From positions 1,922,001 through 1,986,000 of the forward strand of contig JAAROD010000080.1 of assembly GCA_012274445.1 (NCBI GenBank): 64,000 nt of DNA, in the 5' to 3' direction. The position numbers were made by a program, and so were the translations under genes. The notes below the pieces were generated by a model that saw only the letters and a program-made list of their open reading frames with translations, ran no database searches and had not been told where the DNA came from. Below are positions 12,847 to 24,949 of the stretch, piece after piece (position 1 is the stretch's first letter; each line of letters opens with the position of its first letter). Source of the DNA: Sclerotiophoma versabilis (lineage: Eukaryota > Ascomycota > Dothideomycetes > Pleosporales > Didymellaceae).

Positions 12847-14516
12847 AGCGCCTTACACGTCGCGACTCGATTCTTAAAAAATACGGTGGTGCAAAAGACA
12901 CAGCTGACTGCGAGTACTGTTTTCTTGTGTTTTGATTGACTGTAGCGTTCTTCATTGCTGGGTTTGAACATTGCGTTATTTAAGCGGTCTTAAGTATACC
13001 TTTAATCATGGGGAAATAACTCTCACCTCCAATTTGAGTCCAACATAGGCCAATCCTGCATTGCACATTTGTGCTTACCTTGTTGGTTTTCCAGGACCCT
13101 GCATCTGTTTTTCACGTATGTTTAAATCCCCTAGATACCTCTTTATATGCAAACGTTCTTGGCTCCATAAATACCTTTGAACTTGAAGCCATTACAGGTT
13201 CCATCAGCAAACATTTGCCGTCATCAAGAGCGGCTCAAACTTTATGGAGGTGTTGGAGTTAGTAAGGATGCCAGGAGTTCAGCGACTTTCGCGCGTTTGG
13301 AGCTCGAGGCTGGACCGGCGAACGTGTTATGGGTGAACTAAAAGCAGGAAATGGTGTATTGAGAAGCTGGTTAGGCGAAGAATTCGGGCTGGAGAAATAC
13401 CTAATTGGAGGAGAGTTATTCCTTTTGTCAGAATAGCAGTCAAAGGTAATAAACAATTAGTAAGCATGATAGGTCTATGAAAGAGTGCAGTTACCAGATG
13501 ATTCGAAGCAAGGGCTTACCAGATATAGGCTAGCAGAGCAACGAAGTTAATATGGTAGCAGCGGTACAGTGTAAACCATTCAATCGACTGTCGAACGTGG
13601 CTGTATCTCAATGGTGAGATCTGTTAGCCAAGCATGATCATAATGCAGGATCAGAGACTGATGCGAGTGCAGGAGATGAACCATGACATTTGTAGCTCAA
13701 CAACCGAGCCAACGCAGCTCGCATAATTGTGGAACCACAGATTTCAACATCTCGAACTACTTTTTTATTGTGTTCTCTAAAGGATTCTGTTATTGATTGT
13801 GTCTTGACACAGCTATCATGCTCAATTTATCACGTGGATGGTGTCGCAAGTGATAAGCCGAAGATTGACATCAATAGCATTACCTTAATACAACTGGAAA
13901 GTGCTTGTTAAAAGAAATAGGGGTTCAATTGGTAGACTTTCTTTCTTTTACTATTGAAGGAATGAAATTACAATGCCGTTATTCTTGGCCTTTCAAATTC
14001 TCCTGGTTCAACTAGGGATTTCCAAATCGGTCATAACCCCTGGTATCATCTCGAAGATCAAGCGCTACATGGACCGGCGAGATCACAGAGAGTCTTTGTT
14101 GCGTTGATACATGTCATGAGGACTTTATGCTGTTTCCTCACACCTGAACTGGTGGAATGACCTGAGATGAAATTCTTGTTTATCCCTTACGAATTTCAAG
14201 TAACATACATTATACACTGGTGGAGAGCAAAGCGGTACCCAAGCGCTTCTAATCACAGCTTAAAAGGGTTCAGTGCTAAACCAGTAGTGGATCTTCATTG
14301 TCAGATCACATTAACAGAGGTATACTGAGCCACTCTCGTGCAGGTATTTAACACCTCGCTGTCTTTACGATTCCTACAGATCATTCGGTGGTCTGAACGA
14401 TGGCTATAATAACAGTACTTGACCTGCGACATGAGAGTCTTGAGATTTCTAACGTAGCTTATGACCCATCGTGACTCTTCACAATGTCTTTACGTGACTC
14501 TATGCGAATCAATAAC
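12847..14516. other. Intergenic region, slightly AT-rich
   Basis: About 1.7 kb with only very short open frames and no recognisable protein similarity, RNA gene or repeat. It ends where homology of the monooxygenase pseudogene begins. Confidence 0.5.
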
Positions 14517-15837
14517 GTGCCGTCACATCTCTACTCTTTCTCTTTCTCACCTTATAAAAGCCGCGAGAAACGCTTTCCGTCACAGCAAGAATCCTTAGCC
14601 TACCTCCAACAAGTTGCCGCTGACCAGAGGCTACTGCCACATCTTCATCTGAGTACCGAAGTCATGGAAGCGCAGTTCCGAGATGACGATAATTAATGGC
14701 AGATTGTGACTGCCTCCAGGCAGCGCACTCACGCCGAGGTCGTCATCTTCGCCGTCGGTCAGCTACACAGGCCCAACTACCCCAACATACAAGGCCTTGA
14801 TACATTCTGCGAAACTGTACTTCATCGCGCCGAATGGAACCACAAAATCGAATTTTACGGCAAGCATGTTAGTATCATTGGTACGGGCTCAAGCGCAGCT
14901 CAGATGCTGCCGACGCTTGCATCGATCGCGGCGAGCATCACGGCTTATCAGCGTAATCCACACTGGATTCTTCCAAAATCTAATTTACAGTTTAGCCGGA
15001 TCAATCGAATGATCGTACGGTTCCCTGGCGCCCATTCAATTTACAGGGAGGTAATGCATTACGGCGCAGATGTTTTACTGTCGCCCATACCGCGGTCGAA
15101 GACCTGGCGCAGAATCGTGGAAAGACATGCCAGACGTAATTTGCGCTCAAAGATCGTGAGCTTGCTGAGAAGTTGATACCAAAATGCCCTCATGGGAGCA
15201 AGCGGATACTGTTTGATAGCAATTTCTATCCAGCATTGAATCGTCCCAACGTTATCCTCATCATAGACTCAATCGAGTCGATAAGCAAAAATGGTGTACA
15301 GATTGCGGCTGAGATTCTGCCAGCAGATATCATCATCTGTGCAACAGGTTTCAAAGCATATGATTTCCTTGTAATTATGTCGGTCCGGGGCCGTAATGGT
15401 CGCTCACTGAGCAACGACTGGAAGTCAGGGGCGGAGGCCTTCATGGGCCTCGCAATACAAGGTTACCTAAAATGTTTTTACGACCGCTGGCTCGAACTCT
15501 CTCAATCCGACCGGTAGTAACCCAGAGATGAAGGAGCTGCAAATCGCTTACATTATGGAATGCTTACGCTTGAAGGAGGAAAGTGGTGCTCAAGCCCTTG
15601 AGGTCAGTCAAGAAGCAACAGTCGGGTACCAAAAGTGGCTGCAAAAAAAAGGTAGAGAGGACAGTTTGGCAAGACTCAGTGGGTAGCTGGTATAAACATG
15701 AGAGTGTGAAAGTGATCAATCCGTGGTCAGAGTCAGTATCAGCCTTCGCGCGACTATTGCGCAGATCGCCCGGACAGTCGTTCGTGAAGATAGAGCCTTG
15801 TGGATCTACATTAGACAATTGCGAACGAATAAAGTGA
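14517..15837 (+). pseudogene. Baeyer-Villiger / flavin monooxygenase pseudogene
   Basis: Fragments in changing frames read as the middle and end of a Baeyer-Villiger-type flavin monooxygenase: VPSHLYSFSFSP at the start; VVIFAVGQLHRPNYP; the second Rossmann motif IIGTGSSAAQ; then CPHGSKRILFDSNFYPALNRPNV and DIIICATGFKAYDF; and finally QKWLQKK / ERTVWQ near the end. Homology begins abruptly after the point where the N-terminal FAD-binding GxGxxG should be, so that part is missing. Defects are an in-frame TAA at 14694-14696, a frame change near 15130-15140, another near 15470-15480, and a fourth-frame switch at an A8 run (15643-15650). The base composition is not AT-shifted, so decay looks like ordinary drift rather than RIP. 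It is non-functional as read. Confidence 0.8.
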
Positions 15838-16594
15838 GAGTTCCTCTAAGTGTATTTGGGAAGAGGGATACTCCAAAGAAGCATTACCATTGAGGAAGTT
15901 GCCGTGACCTACTACGGTAATTCGCCAAAATCCTAGTGCGGAATTTCCTCCCATGGTGCGGTACCCGGAGCTACGGTCGCTGCGGCTGACCGTAACCGTA
16001 AGCCTTATAGAATCTAGGGACAGTGGTGATATGTAAAGTGAAGCGTTTCGTTTCTCAAATCTCGGCGTTGTTGTCCAACTGTGCTTTGAGTACTCGGGGA
16101 ATAAGACCGAGGAATGTACGATCGCACCCATGAACATAGATCGTGAACACGAAACACCTCGCCCAATTGCCCCGCAGAAGAATTTGTAACATTCTCTGTT
16201 GCTATTGGGCGATAAGGGGTGCGTTGCCATACTAATTGCAGTCATAATGAGCTCTGGGGTCCTTCTGCCTTGCGCGAAGAATGTGCCCTCGAGGAATTGG
16301 ATGCGGAGCGTGGATGCTGTCCCAAAATGCTACAATGCCTAACATTCTCTGCCAAGGATCGCGGATTGGCTAGATCGCGAAGTGGCTTCCTTGCCTGGTG
16401 ACGAGTCGCGGCGCGTTATGGAAAAGTAGGAGATATGGAGGAGATGTATTTCAAAGGCCATGCAGCGCCGTCTGCAGCTTGGTCGAACAACCTCCGTCGT
16501 TCCTTCATTTGCTGCTCGACAACCTCAAACCCTTTTCGGTTACTCTTTATCTTGTTGGCGTGACAGGTCCAACTGTCCTGAAGCATTCGCCAAT

Positions 16595-18745
16595 ATGCGC
16601 CCAACCTTTTGGTGGCTTCCGCTCCTTTCTGGGGCTGCAGCCTTGCCACAAGCCGTCCAACCCGTCCAAGCCGTTCCACAACCTCCAAGCGCGTACGCGG
16701 TGCCTGGCTCTGTGTACCTAGGCTTCTTCATCAGCATCAAATTGGCGCCTGCTACTGACCTCCTGGGCACCCTAGTAAACACCATCCAACAGCTTCTGAC
16801 TGGTCCAGCAGCTCAACTTCCGGATCTTACCTGGCAGTCTTGCACTAATTTTTGCGCTGCAAGAGGTTGCAAGTACGCCGGTATAGAGGGAGGCAAGACT
16901 TGTCGCTGTGGCAATGACTTTGGGTTCACTCCTGTTCGAGTCGCTGACGCGATTTGCGGTCTGACTTGCGGGGGCAGCGCAAGTCAATGCTGTGGTGCAC
17001 TCAACCGCTTAATCCTGTTCCAAATCACGAAGCCTCTGGCCTCTGCTTTGCCCTCCTTACCTGCACCGCCTACAGGGCCTGCATGGCCAACATCTGGAGG
17101 ATCTGCAGGTGGATTGCCCAGCTTGCCGCAACTTCCATCACTGCCCACATTTGGCCAGCCCTCGCTGCCATCTTTGCCATCTGTTGGACTCCCACTACCT
17201 GGTGGAGGTCTGCCAGCCCCACCTACAGGTCTTCCATCCCTGCCCAATCCTGGGCTTCCGTCTTTGCCGTCGATACCAAAGCCGTCTACCCTGCCAACTC
17301 TTCCTTCTGCTAGCCTGCCGCGCCCGTCTACAGGCCTCCCATCGCTCCCGACTGGTGGCGTTCCCTCACTTCCCAACTTGGGCCTGCCTTCGCTGCCTGG
17401 TCTACCCAACACAGGTCTCCCATCACTCCCCAACTTGGGCCTGCCTTCGCTGCCTGGTCTACCCAACACAGGTCTCCCCTCGCTTCCCAACTTGGGCCTG
17501 CCTTCTCTACCTAGCGCGAGCCTGCCACGCCCATCTACAGGTCTCCCATCTGCTAGCCTGCCTTCTCTACCTAGCGCGAGCCTGCCGCGCCCGTCTACAG
17601 GTCTCCCATCGCTCCCGACTGGTGGCGTTCCCTCACTTCCCAACTTGGGCCTGCCTTCGCTGCCTGGTCTACCCAACACAGGTCTCCCCTCGCTTCCCAA
17701 CTTGGGCCTGCCTTCTCTACCTAGCGCGAGCCTGCCGCGCCCGTCTACAGGCCTCCCATCGCTCCCGACTGGTGGCGTTCCCTCACTCCCGAACTTGGGT
17801 CTCCCATCACTCCCAACTGGTGGCGTTCCCTCACTCCCCAACTTGGGCCTGCCTTCGCTGCCTCCGCTAGGCTTACCTACCTTGCCAAACACAGGTCTCC
17901 CATCACTTCCCAACTTGGGTCTGCCTTCATTGCCTGGTCTACCCAACACAGGCCTCCCCTCGCTTCCCAACTTAGGCCTGCCTTCGCTGCCTCCGCTAGG
18001 CTTACCTACCTTGCCCAACACAGGCCTCCCCTCGCTTCCCAACTTGGGCCTGCCTTCTCTACCTAGCGCGAGCCTGCCGCGCCCATCTACAGGTCTCCCA
18101 TCGCTCCCATCTGCTAGCCTGCCTTCCCTACCCAGCGCGAGCCTGCCGCGCCCGTCTACAGGTCTCCCATCGCTCCCATCTGCTACCCTGCCAACTCTTC
18201 CTTCTGCTAGCCTGCCGCGCCCGTCTACAGGCCTCCCATCGCTCCCAACTGGTGGCGTTCCCTCACTTCCCAACTTGGGCCTGCCTTCGCTGCCTGGTCT
18301 ACCTAACACAGGTCTCCCATCACTCCCCAACTTGGGCCTGCCTTCGCTGCCTGGTCTACCCAACACAGGTCTCCCCTCACTCCCCAACTTAGGTCTGCCT
18401 TCGCTGCCTCCACTAGGCTTGCCTACATTGCCCAACACAGGTGTTGTTCCCCCGCTTCCTAACTTGGGTCTGCCTTCGCTGCCTCCGCTAGGCTTACCTA
18501 CGTTACCCAACACAGGTTTTCCCTCGTTGCCTAACTTAGGTCTGCCTTCGTTGCCCACTCTACCTAATACAGGTGTACCCTCACTGCCTTCTTCTCCATC
18601 AACCGGTCTCCCTGCTCTGCCGTCTGCTGGTATTCCATCTGGGCTCCCAGGTAGCCTGGCTAAGACAATCGCGGCAACAGACGTGTGCATTGGAAGGCTT
18701 CCTGCCGCTGTCCGTCAAGCAATAATCAGCAGTTGCTTCTCATGA
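16595..18745 (+). CDS. Secreted WSC-domain protein with long Ser-Leu-Pro repeat tract
   Basis: The start at 16595 is chosen because it puts a clean signal peptide (MRPTFWWLPLLSGAAALP) at the N-terminus; the frame is open upstream to 16460 but that extension has no such feature. The product is 716 aa. Residues about 35-140 form a WSC-like Cys-rich module (CTNFC, GCKYAGIEGGKTCRCGNDF, GLTCGG, QCCG), usually a carbohydrate-binding or wall-sensor domain. Residues about 205-690 are an imperfect tandem array built from PSLPNLGLPSLP, GLPNTGLPSLP, TGGVPSLP and SASLPRPSTG modules. The end has two Cys (VCIG, SSCFS). No membrane anchor is seen, so a secreted or wall-associated role is inferred. The repeat array is likely length-polymorphic. 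Confidence 0.82.
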   Translation: MRPTFWWLPLLSGAAALPQAVQPVQAVPQPPSAYAVPGSVYLGFFISIKLAPATDLLGTLVNTIQQLLTGPAAQLPDLTWQSCTNFCAARGCKYAGIEGGKTCRCGNDFGFTPVRVADAICGLTCGGSASQCCGALNRLILFQITKPLASALPSLPAPPTGPAWPTSGGSAGGLPSLPQLPSLPTFGQPSLPSLPSVGLPLPGGGLPAPPTGLPSLPNPGLPSLPSIPKPSTLPTLPSASLPRPSTGLPSLPTGGVPSLPNLGLPSLPGLPNTGLPSLPNLGLPSLPGLPNTGLPSLPNLGLPSLPSASLPRPSTGLPSASLPSLPSASLPRPSTGLPSLPTGGVPSLPNLGLPSLPGLPNTGLPSLPNLGLPSLPSASLPRPSTGLPSLPTGGVPSLPNLGLPSLPTGGVPSLPNLGLPSLPPLGLPTLPNTGLPSLPNLGLPSLPGLPNTGLPSLPNLGLPSLPPLGLPTLPNTGLPSLPNLGLPSLPSASLPRPSTGLPSLPSASLPSLPSASLPRPSTGLPSLPSATLPTLPSASLPRPSTGLPSLPTGGVPSLPNLGLPSLPGLPNTGLPSLPNLGLPSLPGLPNTGLPSLPNLGLPSLPPLGLPTLPNTGVVPPLPNLGLPSLPPLGLPTLPNTGFPSLPNLGLPSLPTLPNTGVPSLPSSPSTGLPALPSAGIPSGLPGSLAKTIAATDVCIGRLPAAVRQAIISSCFS
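17220..18600 (+). repeat. Coding tandem-repeat array (SLPNLGLPSLP modules)
   Basis: About 1.4 kb of imperfect direct repeats inside the WSC gene. Blocks of 50-100 bp recur almost verbatim, for example the segment starting cctcacttcccaacttgg near 17365, 17630 and 18260. High DNA identity between blocks suggests recent unequal exchange or slippage. Because the units are CT-rich and stop-poor, long open frames also appear in other frames here; they are by-products. Confidence 0.9.
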
Positions 18746-19038
18746 ATCTGATCAACATCTGCCTAAGACTCAAGTCGAGGGTGAAGCTCGACTTGGCCTC
18801 TAGGTCCATCCATACCAATTGACTGCGGCAACAATATCGCTCTTCTCCATTCGACTACCTCCACTTCTGTGATAGTTGTATGCTCGACTGCTTTCGCGTG
18901 GCGGAAGCATGTCAGCATACTTAAAACCTTGCTAGACATCAATCAATTTCTTGTATTAGCACTGCGTCGTTGTGAGAATTCCATCGTGCAGCCGCATCAT
19001 TCCAATTTCCAAATGGGCTCGTGTTAATGAGTGTTAGT

Positions 19039-19130
<92 letters not shown>

Positions 19131-19501
19131 TGTGTGTGTTTGTTGTGTTGTTGGTTGTCTGAGCAGGCAGCGTCTCATGTGAAGGAAGTCTCCGTGCTAT
19201 CACGGATCAGGCCTAGCGGTAGACCCTCTGACAGAGACGGGAATAACTAAGGTTCACAAGTGGCGGCTGGTCAGAGCGTGGGATGCCCGCATCACAGAAT
19301 ATACCACACGAGATCCCGCATTACGCGCATAAAGTAGATACAGTACAACACAGCTGCCAAGATGGATAGTAGAGTACAGTCATTCCATAGCTTTGCTGCC
19401 TTGCGCTATGCTCCCTTGGGTATAGTGGATACTAAGGTCGTTACTTCCAAAAGATCAACCGGGGTCGCTTTCGCGCTCAATTGCACCCCAAGCCATTGAC
19501 C
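18746..19501. other. Intergenic region with TG microsatellite
   Basis: Spacer between the WSC gene and the F-box relic. Apart from the dinucleotide repeat listed separately, I see no gene or RNA. Confidence 0.5.
19041..19127 (+). repeat. (TG)n microsatellite
   Basis: An uninterrupted 87-bp run of TG, followed by a few degenerate units up to about 19150. Confidence 0.98.
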
Positions 19502-21008
19502 ATGCTGTTCCCGCCGGAACTTAAGCTTAACATTGCCGACTACCTCGACCCTCTTTCCAAGTGTCAATTTTGGCATCACTTGCAGAGAGCACTGGAAGGT
19601 GTGCCAACCCATCTTCAAAAGGCACGCGCGGAATTTTGCGAAGGCCCCTGTAGTAGGCAAAGGCGATGCTTGGAGGTTACTAAGAGATGTTATCGAAGAT
19701 CCGAGCAAGGGCTGGTATGTCACGGAACTCAGCCTAACGTCGAGCTGGAATAGCAACTCGCTTATCGTACCGGAAGAAGACGTGGAAAAGCTTCAGACCT
19801 CTGCAAGGGCGTTGGTAGACTTGTATCCACTACTGGATATAACGACTGGAGAGAAGTGTGTTGTCAAGAGGATAGAGGGTGGGCTCGCGACTGGATCACT
19901 GGACAGTGCCATGGCACTTCTGATACACCACTTACCAAACGTTAAGACCCTGCGAATGACCACATCGAGCCCTTGGAACTAGAATGTTTTCGAGAACCTT
20001 CTATATCGAATTGCTATCAAGTACGGGAACCCAATGAGTACCAAAGCTCTTCCTCTCCAACGCCTCCGAACGGTCTCGCTTTGTCATTATGACACTGAGA
20101 GCTGTGTGTCTGCTGACTGGGCACTCCCTTTCCTACACATTCCCTCGCTCCGCACCTTTGCTGCCAACATGATGGGTGGGAGTTTCTCGCACGGGGAACG
20201 ATTACAAGCGATTCCATTTTACCCACATCCCCCATCAAATATCAAAGAGTTCTTCTTCGTTTGTTGCCAATTTGATGTGTCTGTCATCGAGTATCTGCTT
20301 TCGTGTACTAGAGCACTGAAGCGCTTCACATATACCGCTGGTGGCTGCATCGTGAGTGAGTCCCTCTACGATGCAAAATTCGTTCTCAAAGCGCTTGGAG
20401 AGTATGCGTTGCACTCGCTGGAGTGCTTGGTGCTGACCCACCATTCGTACCCCGAAGATGAGGTATGCGATCCACTCTTCAAACATACGACAGCAAACTG
20501 ACCCAACTCAGTTTGTCTTCCAGGAGTTCTGTGGCAACGAACCATCAAGACCATACGAGACCGATCTAACCATGTTCACAAAACTGCAGTCGATCCGGCA
20601 AATTGGGCCATGCTCTGGCCCGAACTATCTCATGCAAAATCTGTGCCCGATGGCGGCGTGGGCAGTCTGCATCTAGAGCTGTCATGTGCACCTCTCGATA
20701 TTCGTGATATTCTGCCGCCGTCTCTAACTATGCTCCACCTGAGTGGAGCTTTCTATGGAGAGGAATGGGACGGTGTTGTCGGACCGCTGGTCACGCTGAG
20801 CGATCAAACGCCTAATTTGAAGATGGAAGGGTTGAGGGTTGAGGGTCATGTGCATAGCAGTAGAGATGATGGCAGGGAGGAAGGAGTCATTGCGGCGGTT
20901 GGCGGTTGGAAAAATAGTGATGGAAAAAAAGTCTTTGGAGGCGCAGAGAGAACGTGGCTGAAAGAGGTTTGGGCTCTGTATGTATTGTTTGAAGGTCACG
21001 GGTGGTAA
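19502..21008 (+). pseudogene. F-box / leucine-rich-repeat-like protein, disrupted
   Basis: The N-terminus MLFPPELKLNIADYLDPLS is a typical fungal F-box start. Its natural continuation (VNFGITCREHWKVCQPIFKRHARNFA) lies one base later in another frame, so a 1-nt shift occurs near 19557-19560. The frame then meets TAG at 19980-19982 and continues (NVFENLLYRIAIKYGN). A plausible intron starts GTATGC at 20463 and ends at an AG at 20511 or 20523. Splicing it gives EFCGNEPSRPYETDLTMF, but the last segment (LHLELSCAPLDIRDILPPSLTMLHLSG) is again in a different frame, implying another shift near 20600. F-box proteins of this type recruit substrates to SCF ubiquitin ligases. Several independent disruptions make a pseudogene likelier than sequencing error, though the latter is not excluded. 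Confidence 0.65.
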
Positions 21009-21200
21009 TGTTTATGATGGAATTGGCGACGGCGAGGGACCAAAGGCACGCGAAACAGAGCGGCTCTGTTGGAGACTATATCCCTTGCGCAAACAGCGAT
21101 TGACATTGAAACAACCACCCACAGGCTTGGTATCATGTGGAGTCGAGCGAATAGAATCGGATCGAATTCAGTGCATTGATTGCCGGCGAGTATCTTACCG

Positions 21201-24200
21201 CTACATAGAATCGAGCTTGAAGTATTTTCCTCGCCCTCCCTGCTCAATTGGGCCGTCACTGTCCCACCATCCTAGCCTAAAGAGTACACCATCCCATATT
21301 TTATTCGCCTTGAGCTCGGCATCACTATACCACTGCGTACCTTCGGGTAGAACATCTCTTCGAAGCATTCGCACATCTCCTGCAATCAAACTAGCACCCG
21401 CAGCGATTGATGCAGGATTCTTGGGTAAGACCTTGCGCGTGTCCATCAGGCCGAACGAGAGTGCAATGCACAGTGCGATTGCAATGAGCAAGCCGTCGAG
21501 TATTCGCGTTGACACCGCGCTTTGTTGAAGCCGATAGACATTCGGATTCACCAATGTTGCGTTTATGTTGGACGAGGGGGCAAGTGGAGAGGTGGTGTTC
21601 AGCGGTATGCGAATGAGGTTGGCAGACTGTGCAGTAATGGTTCGATGGACATGTTGGAGCTGATCCATGATCTTGTCAACGCCAACGTTGTTCATATAAT
21701 CATCGATATGGAAGTTGTCGAGACTGTCGCGGGCTCCTAATCCATAAATAACAGCCTGGAATACGGGGTCGTAGTAGCCGGCCACAGAGGTTTGGCCTCC
21801 AAAGTCGGAAGATCCAAATAAAGACGGTACCATGGCAGAAGGGAAAGTATCCATACTGCCCGGAGTGAGTGTCTCGTTGGAAAACAGCCGGGATGTGCTT
21901 TCGTTCGGTCTGGCTCCAATGATAGAAAAGGTCGAAGCATCAATGGTTACCTCTACTTCAAGCTGGTTGATGATGCTGGAGCAAGTGAAGGCATTCCAGT
22001 TGACTTCAGATGTTCCAAATGCACCACAGAAGGTATTTGCTACAGTTTCATAACCGACGTTGCCACAAACTGTAAAGAAACCGAAGGAGCTTGAACCTGG
22101 GCTGGGCCAAAACAGGTCACTGCCGCGATCGTAGGCACCGAGGGCTTCGAATGCCGTCACATTTGCTTTACGTCGTCTGAAGTCGCCGCGTGTGTCGCTG
22201 AAGTTGGTTGGAACGCTGGGAGCTATACTGCAGTTGAGATCTGAGCGGATACCGGGAAGAGTTACCGTTATGTTGCTACCTGAAGGGATGCTCGAGTTCA
22301 TTGTGGCAGGAAGCTCAAGAACAGCTTCCGGGAACGCTAGCTCGTCGTATGTCCAAAGTGGAAAAGTGAAATTCTGAGTTAGAAGTAATCCAATATTGTT
22401 GGCGGATGTCTTGTAGACCTCACCGTTGCCAATTGTAGGGATATCTATTGGTAAGAACGATGAGTTCAGCTGGCCTTGGACAGACATGGTCACCGGTATC
22501 TGCACACTAGTCGCCTGCGCGGCGTAAAGACCGCTTACAGCAATGGTAAGTAACGGCGTCAGAAGCATCGCAAGCGCCATACATGTAACAACTATGTGTT
22601 TCGCGGCGATCGACTGCCACAGGCACTTGATGGCAGTCTCAGAGGCGTAGTTTTGGAGGATGTCGTTGCGCGTATTCGACGATCCTTTGCAGAGACCGAA
22701 GTAGGGAAAAATCAAAAGTGAAGAAAACGCGACCATGCCAACGAGGGTTTGCGCCGTCAGCATGACGATTGCTGGAATGTAAACCCAGGCAAAGCGTTGG
22801 TAGTGTTGTGGGTCAACCTCGGTTAGGCCATGGTGCTTTCGAGAGACGGAATAAAGTACCTCGAGCACAACAACAAGGATGAGAAGAGCGGCAATGACCA
22901 AGAGCTTGAAGACTGGTCGAATAGATAAGGGCTGCCAATATGTAAATTCGGAAGATGGCGTAATGTCTGAGCTTGCATCCCGTTCTTCCAGAGTGTTTCT
23001 TGAGTCCAGATCAATTGTGAGTCGCCAGTCCTGGCCATCCTGAGTAAGGATGGTCTGGCAATCGACGTTGTCCAGTTGGTGCCTCATAGTTTTCAAGTCA
23101 GCAGAGCCTGAGGTTGAGAGCCGAGAGAGAAGTGCAGGGCTCTGGGAAAGGACAAGGGCCAATCCGCCAATTGAACTTGGGTCGCGGCTTGAGTACTGCC
23201 GTGGTGCAATGTATAACAGGCTTATAGTCGATAGGATCAGAAGAACCAAAACAACCCCCATGAGGTAAAGAGAAAGGCCTCTGACCCGCAGACGATCTTC
23301 GATACTGCGACATGTTCCAATGGTAACGTCTGCGGATGCTCGCATCAAGCTTTGCTTTGCCATCTGTGCTGTTGCCATAGAGAACATTTCGTTCAAATGT
23401 GACTGAAGTACGCTCGGATCTTTTAGATCACTCGATGGATGGGCAATGTTGACCCAGCTGGTGAATAGCTTGTGAAGTGCGCTCCATGGGAAGTAATTAT
23501 AAGTGGAGTAGGAATAGGAGCCCTTGAGTACCAGGCCTCCTGCATCCGAAGCAGTAAGTAGTCCGTCTACTAGATTCCAAGGTGGAAATTTCTGGACACG
23601 ATTCGTGGTGACGGCATTTTGCGGGGCGTCCTTCAGATTACCGTTCTGGTCCATTGTGACGTAAGTGTCGGTGATGTTGTACTTCGCTTCGCAGACAATT
23701 GTCGTTGTGTTGCTAGTAACGACCTGTAAGGCTTCTGTCTCGTTTTTATCGGCTCCACCCAGATCCTGGTGTAGCTGGCCGACCATAAAGACCATTCGAG
23801 GCTTGTCGTGACCATCCGCATGAGTGTCGCAGTTGACGCCCCAGAGTTCGTTGACGTCGCAAGAAACCGCATCAATACGCATACCGCAACCATTAGTAAG
23901 ATTGTAGCCTCTAATCTCGCACGTCGGAGAGGTGATGTCAAGTGTGACGTTGATGCCATGGCATTGCCAATCAGAACAGCCGCTGGGGCCGCTTTCAACG
24001 GTTGCGATCTCGCAATCGAGCCCGCCGTAGAATGAACTTGTAAGTCCTTCCACTTCGACATTAGCGAGACCTATGGATCCGCTGTCAATTCAAAAACTCG
24101 TCAGTACAGTTAGAAACCTTACCAGATAAATATGCTGGGGGGGCCAAATTCTGGAAGGCCCCATTACGAGTGGTACCTGGAGGAAATGGTATCGTACCAT

Positions 24201-24949
24201 TCTCGATTGCAAGGGTTGCTAGTACGGGAGCGCTGCCGATTGTGGAAGGGTTGAAAGTAGTTACAAAATCATCAGTGACATTAAGTTGACAGTCATGTCG
24301 CACGGACGGGGTACTTTGCAACACCAAGAGACCAGTAGATGCCACCGTGAGCAGAGTAATCAGAAAGGAGTTCGTGATAGTAATAGCAACAGGCCAATGC
24401 GACTTGCGCAGCGAAGTCCACAATGCTTCTGGTTTTCCCGGTGTCGTATAGTCCATGAAGAGGGTTTTGGAGGCGGGCGTTGAACTCTTCTGGAGTAGAA
24501 CCCAGGGCATCGCATGCTTCGCACGGTACTCGACTTGATTCCAGAACGCAGCAACGATTACCAGTACTGAGTCCAATTAGACTGATTCAATCCAAGCCCG
24601 GGTAGAACGTACCAGCTGTCGGACCGTAAGTCCATAAGTAATGTTCGCTACTCTTTGCATTTGCAATTCCATCCCTCTTTGCGTCTACGACAGCAAGCGC
24701 TATCACTGCCAAAAGAAGACAAAGAAATGCGAAAGCAAAAGCGAGCAGAGTCGTGTTTTGCAGGTACGTTGACGTCCATCCAGGCCGTTGCGTTGCTGAT
24801 TCTCCAGATTTCTCGGTCAAGCTGGGCGCTACTGAACTAGTGCCAAATTCGATGTTCGTTGGCTCGATTTTGCCCTTACTCTGCTCTTGAGTCGCCGTTG
24901 GCAATGGTATAGGACTGTACTCGTAGTCCGGAGAGCGTGGGGCAGCCAT
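21201..24949 (-). CDS. DUF3433 family multi-span membrane protein
   Basis: Exons 24949-24613, 24566-24123 and 24070-21201 join to 1217 codons (1216 aa). Introns are 46 and 52 bp, GT-AG, and the joins are frame-consistent (GPTA|VLVIVAAFW and YLSG|LANVEVEG). Exon 1 has a polar N-terminus and a membrane helix (LLAFAFAFLCLLLAVIALAVV). Exon 2 has a second helix (ITNSFLITLLTVASTGLLVL). The long third exon has two large extracytoplasmic-looking segments rich in N-x-S/T and Cys, separated by several more helices (near YLMGVVLVLLILSTISLLY, FKLLVIAALLILVVVLEV, IVVTCMALAMLLTPLLTIAV), and a last helix near the C-terminus. The repeated YGPTAxxxxxAAxWxxVEYxAK-type element is the DUF3433 hallmark. Function is unknown; plasma-membrane location is inferred. 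It converges on the F-box relic with 192 bp between them. Confidence 0.85.

Noticed and set aside
17109..17870. 253-aa plus-strand frame overlapping the WSC gene
   Set aside because: Another by-product of the same repeat array in a shifted frame.
16984..18690. 568-aa minus-strand frame antisense to the WSC gene
   Set aside because: It mirrors the CT-rich tandem repeat; its Gly/Arg/Pro sequence is a by-product of repeat units lacking stops on that strand, with no start context or domain.
19044..19250. Cys-Val repeat protein from the TG repeat
   Set aside because: Translation of a dinucleotide microsatellite.
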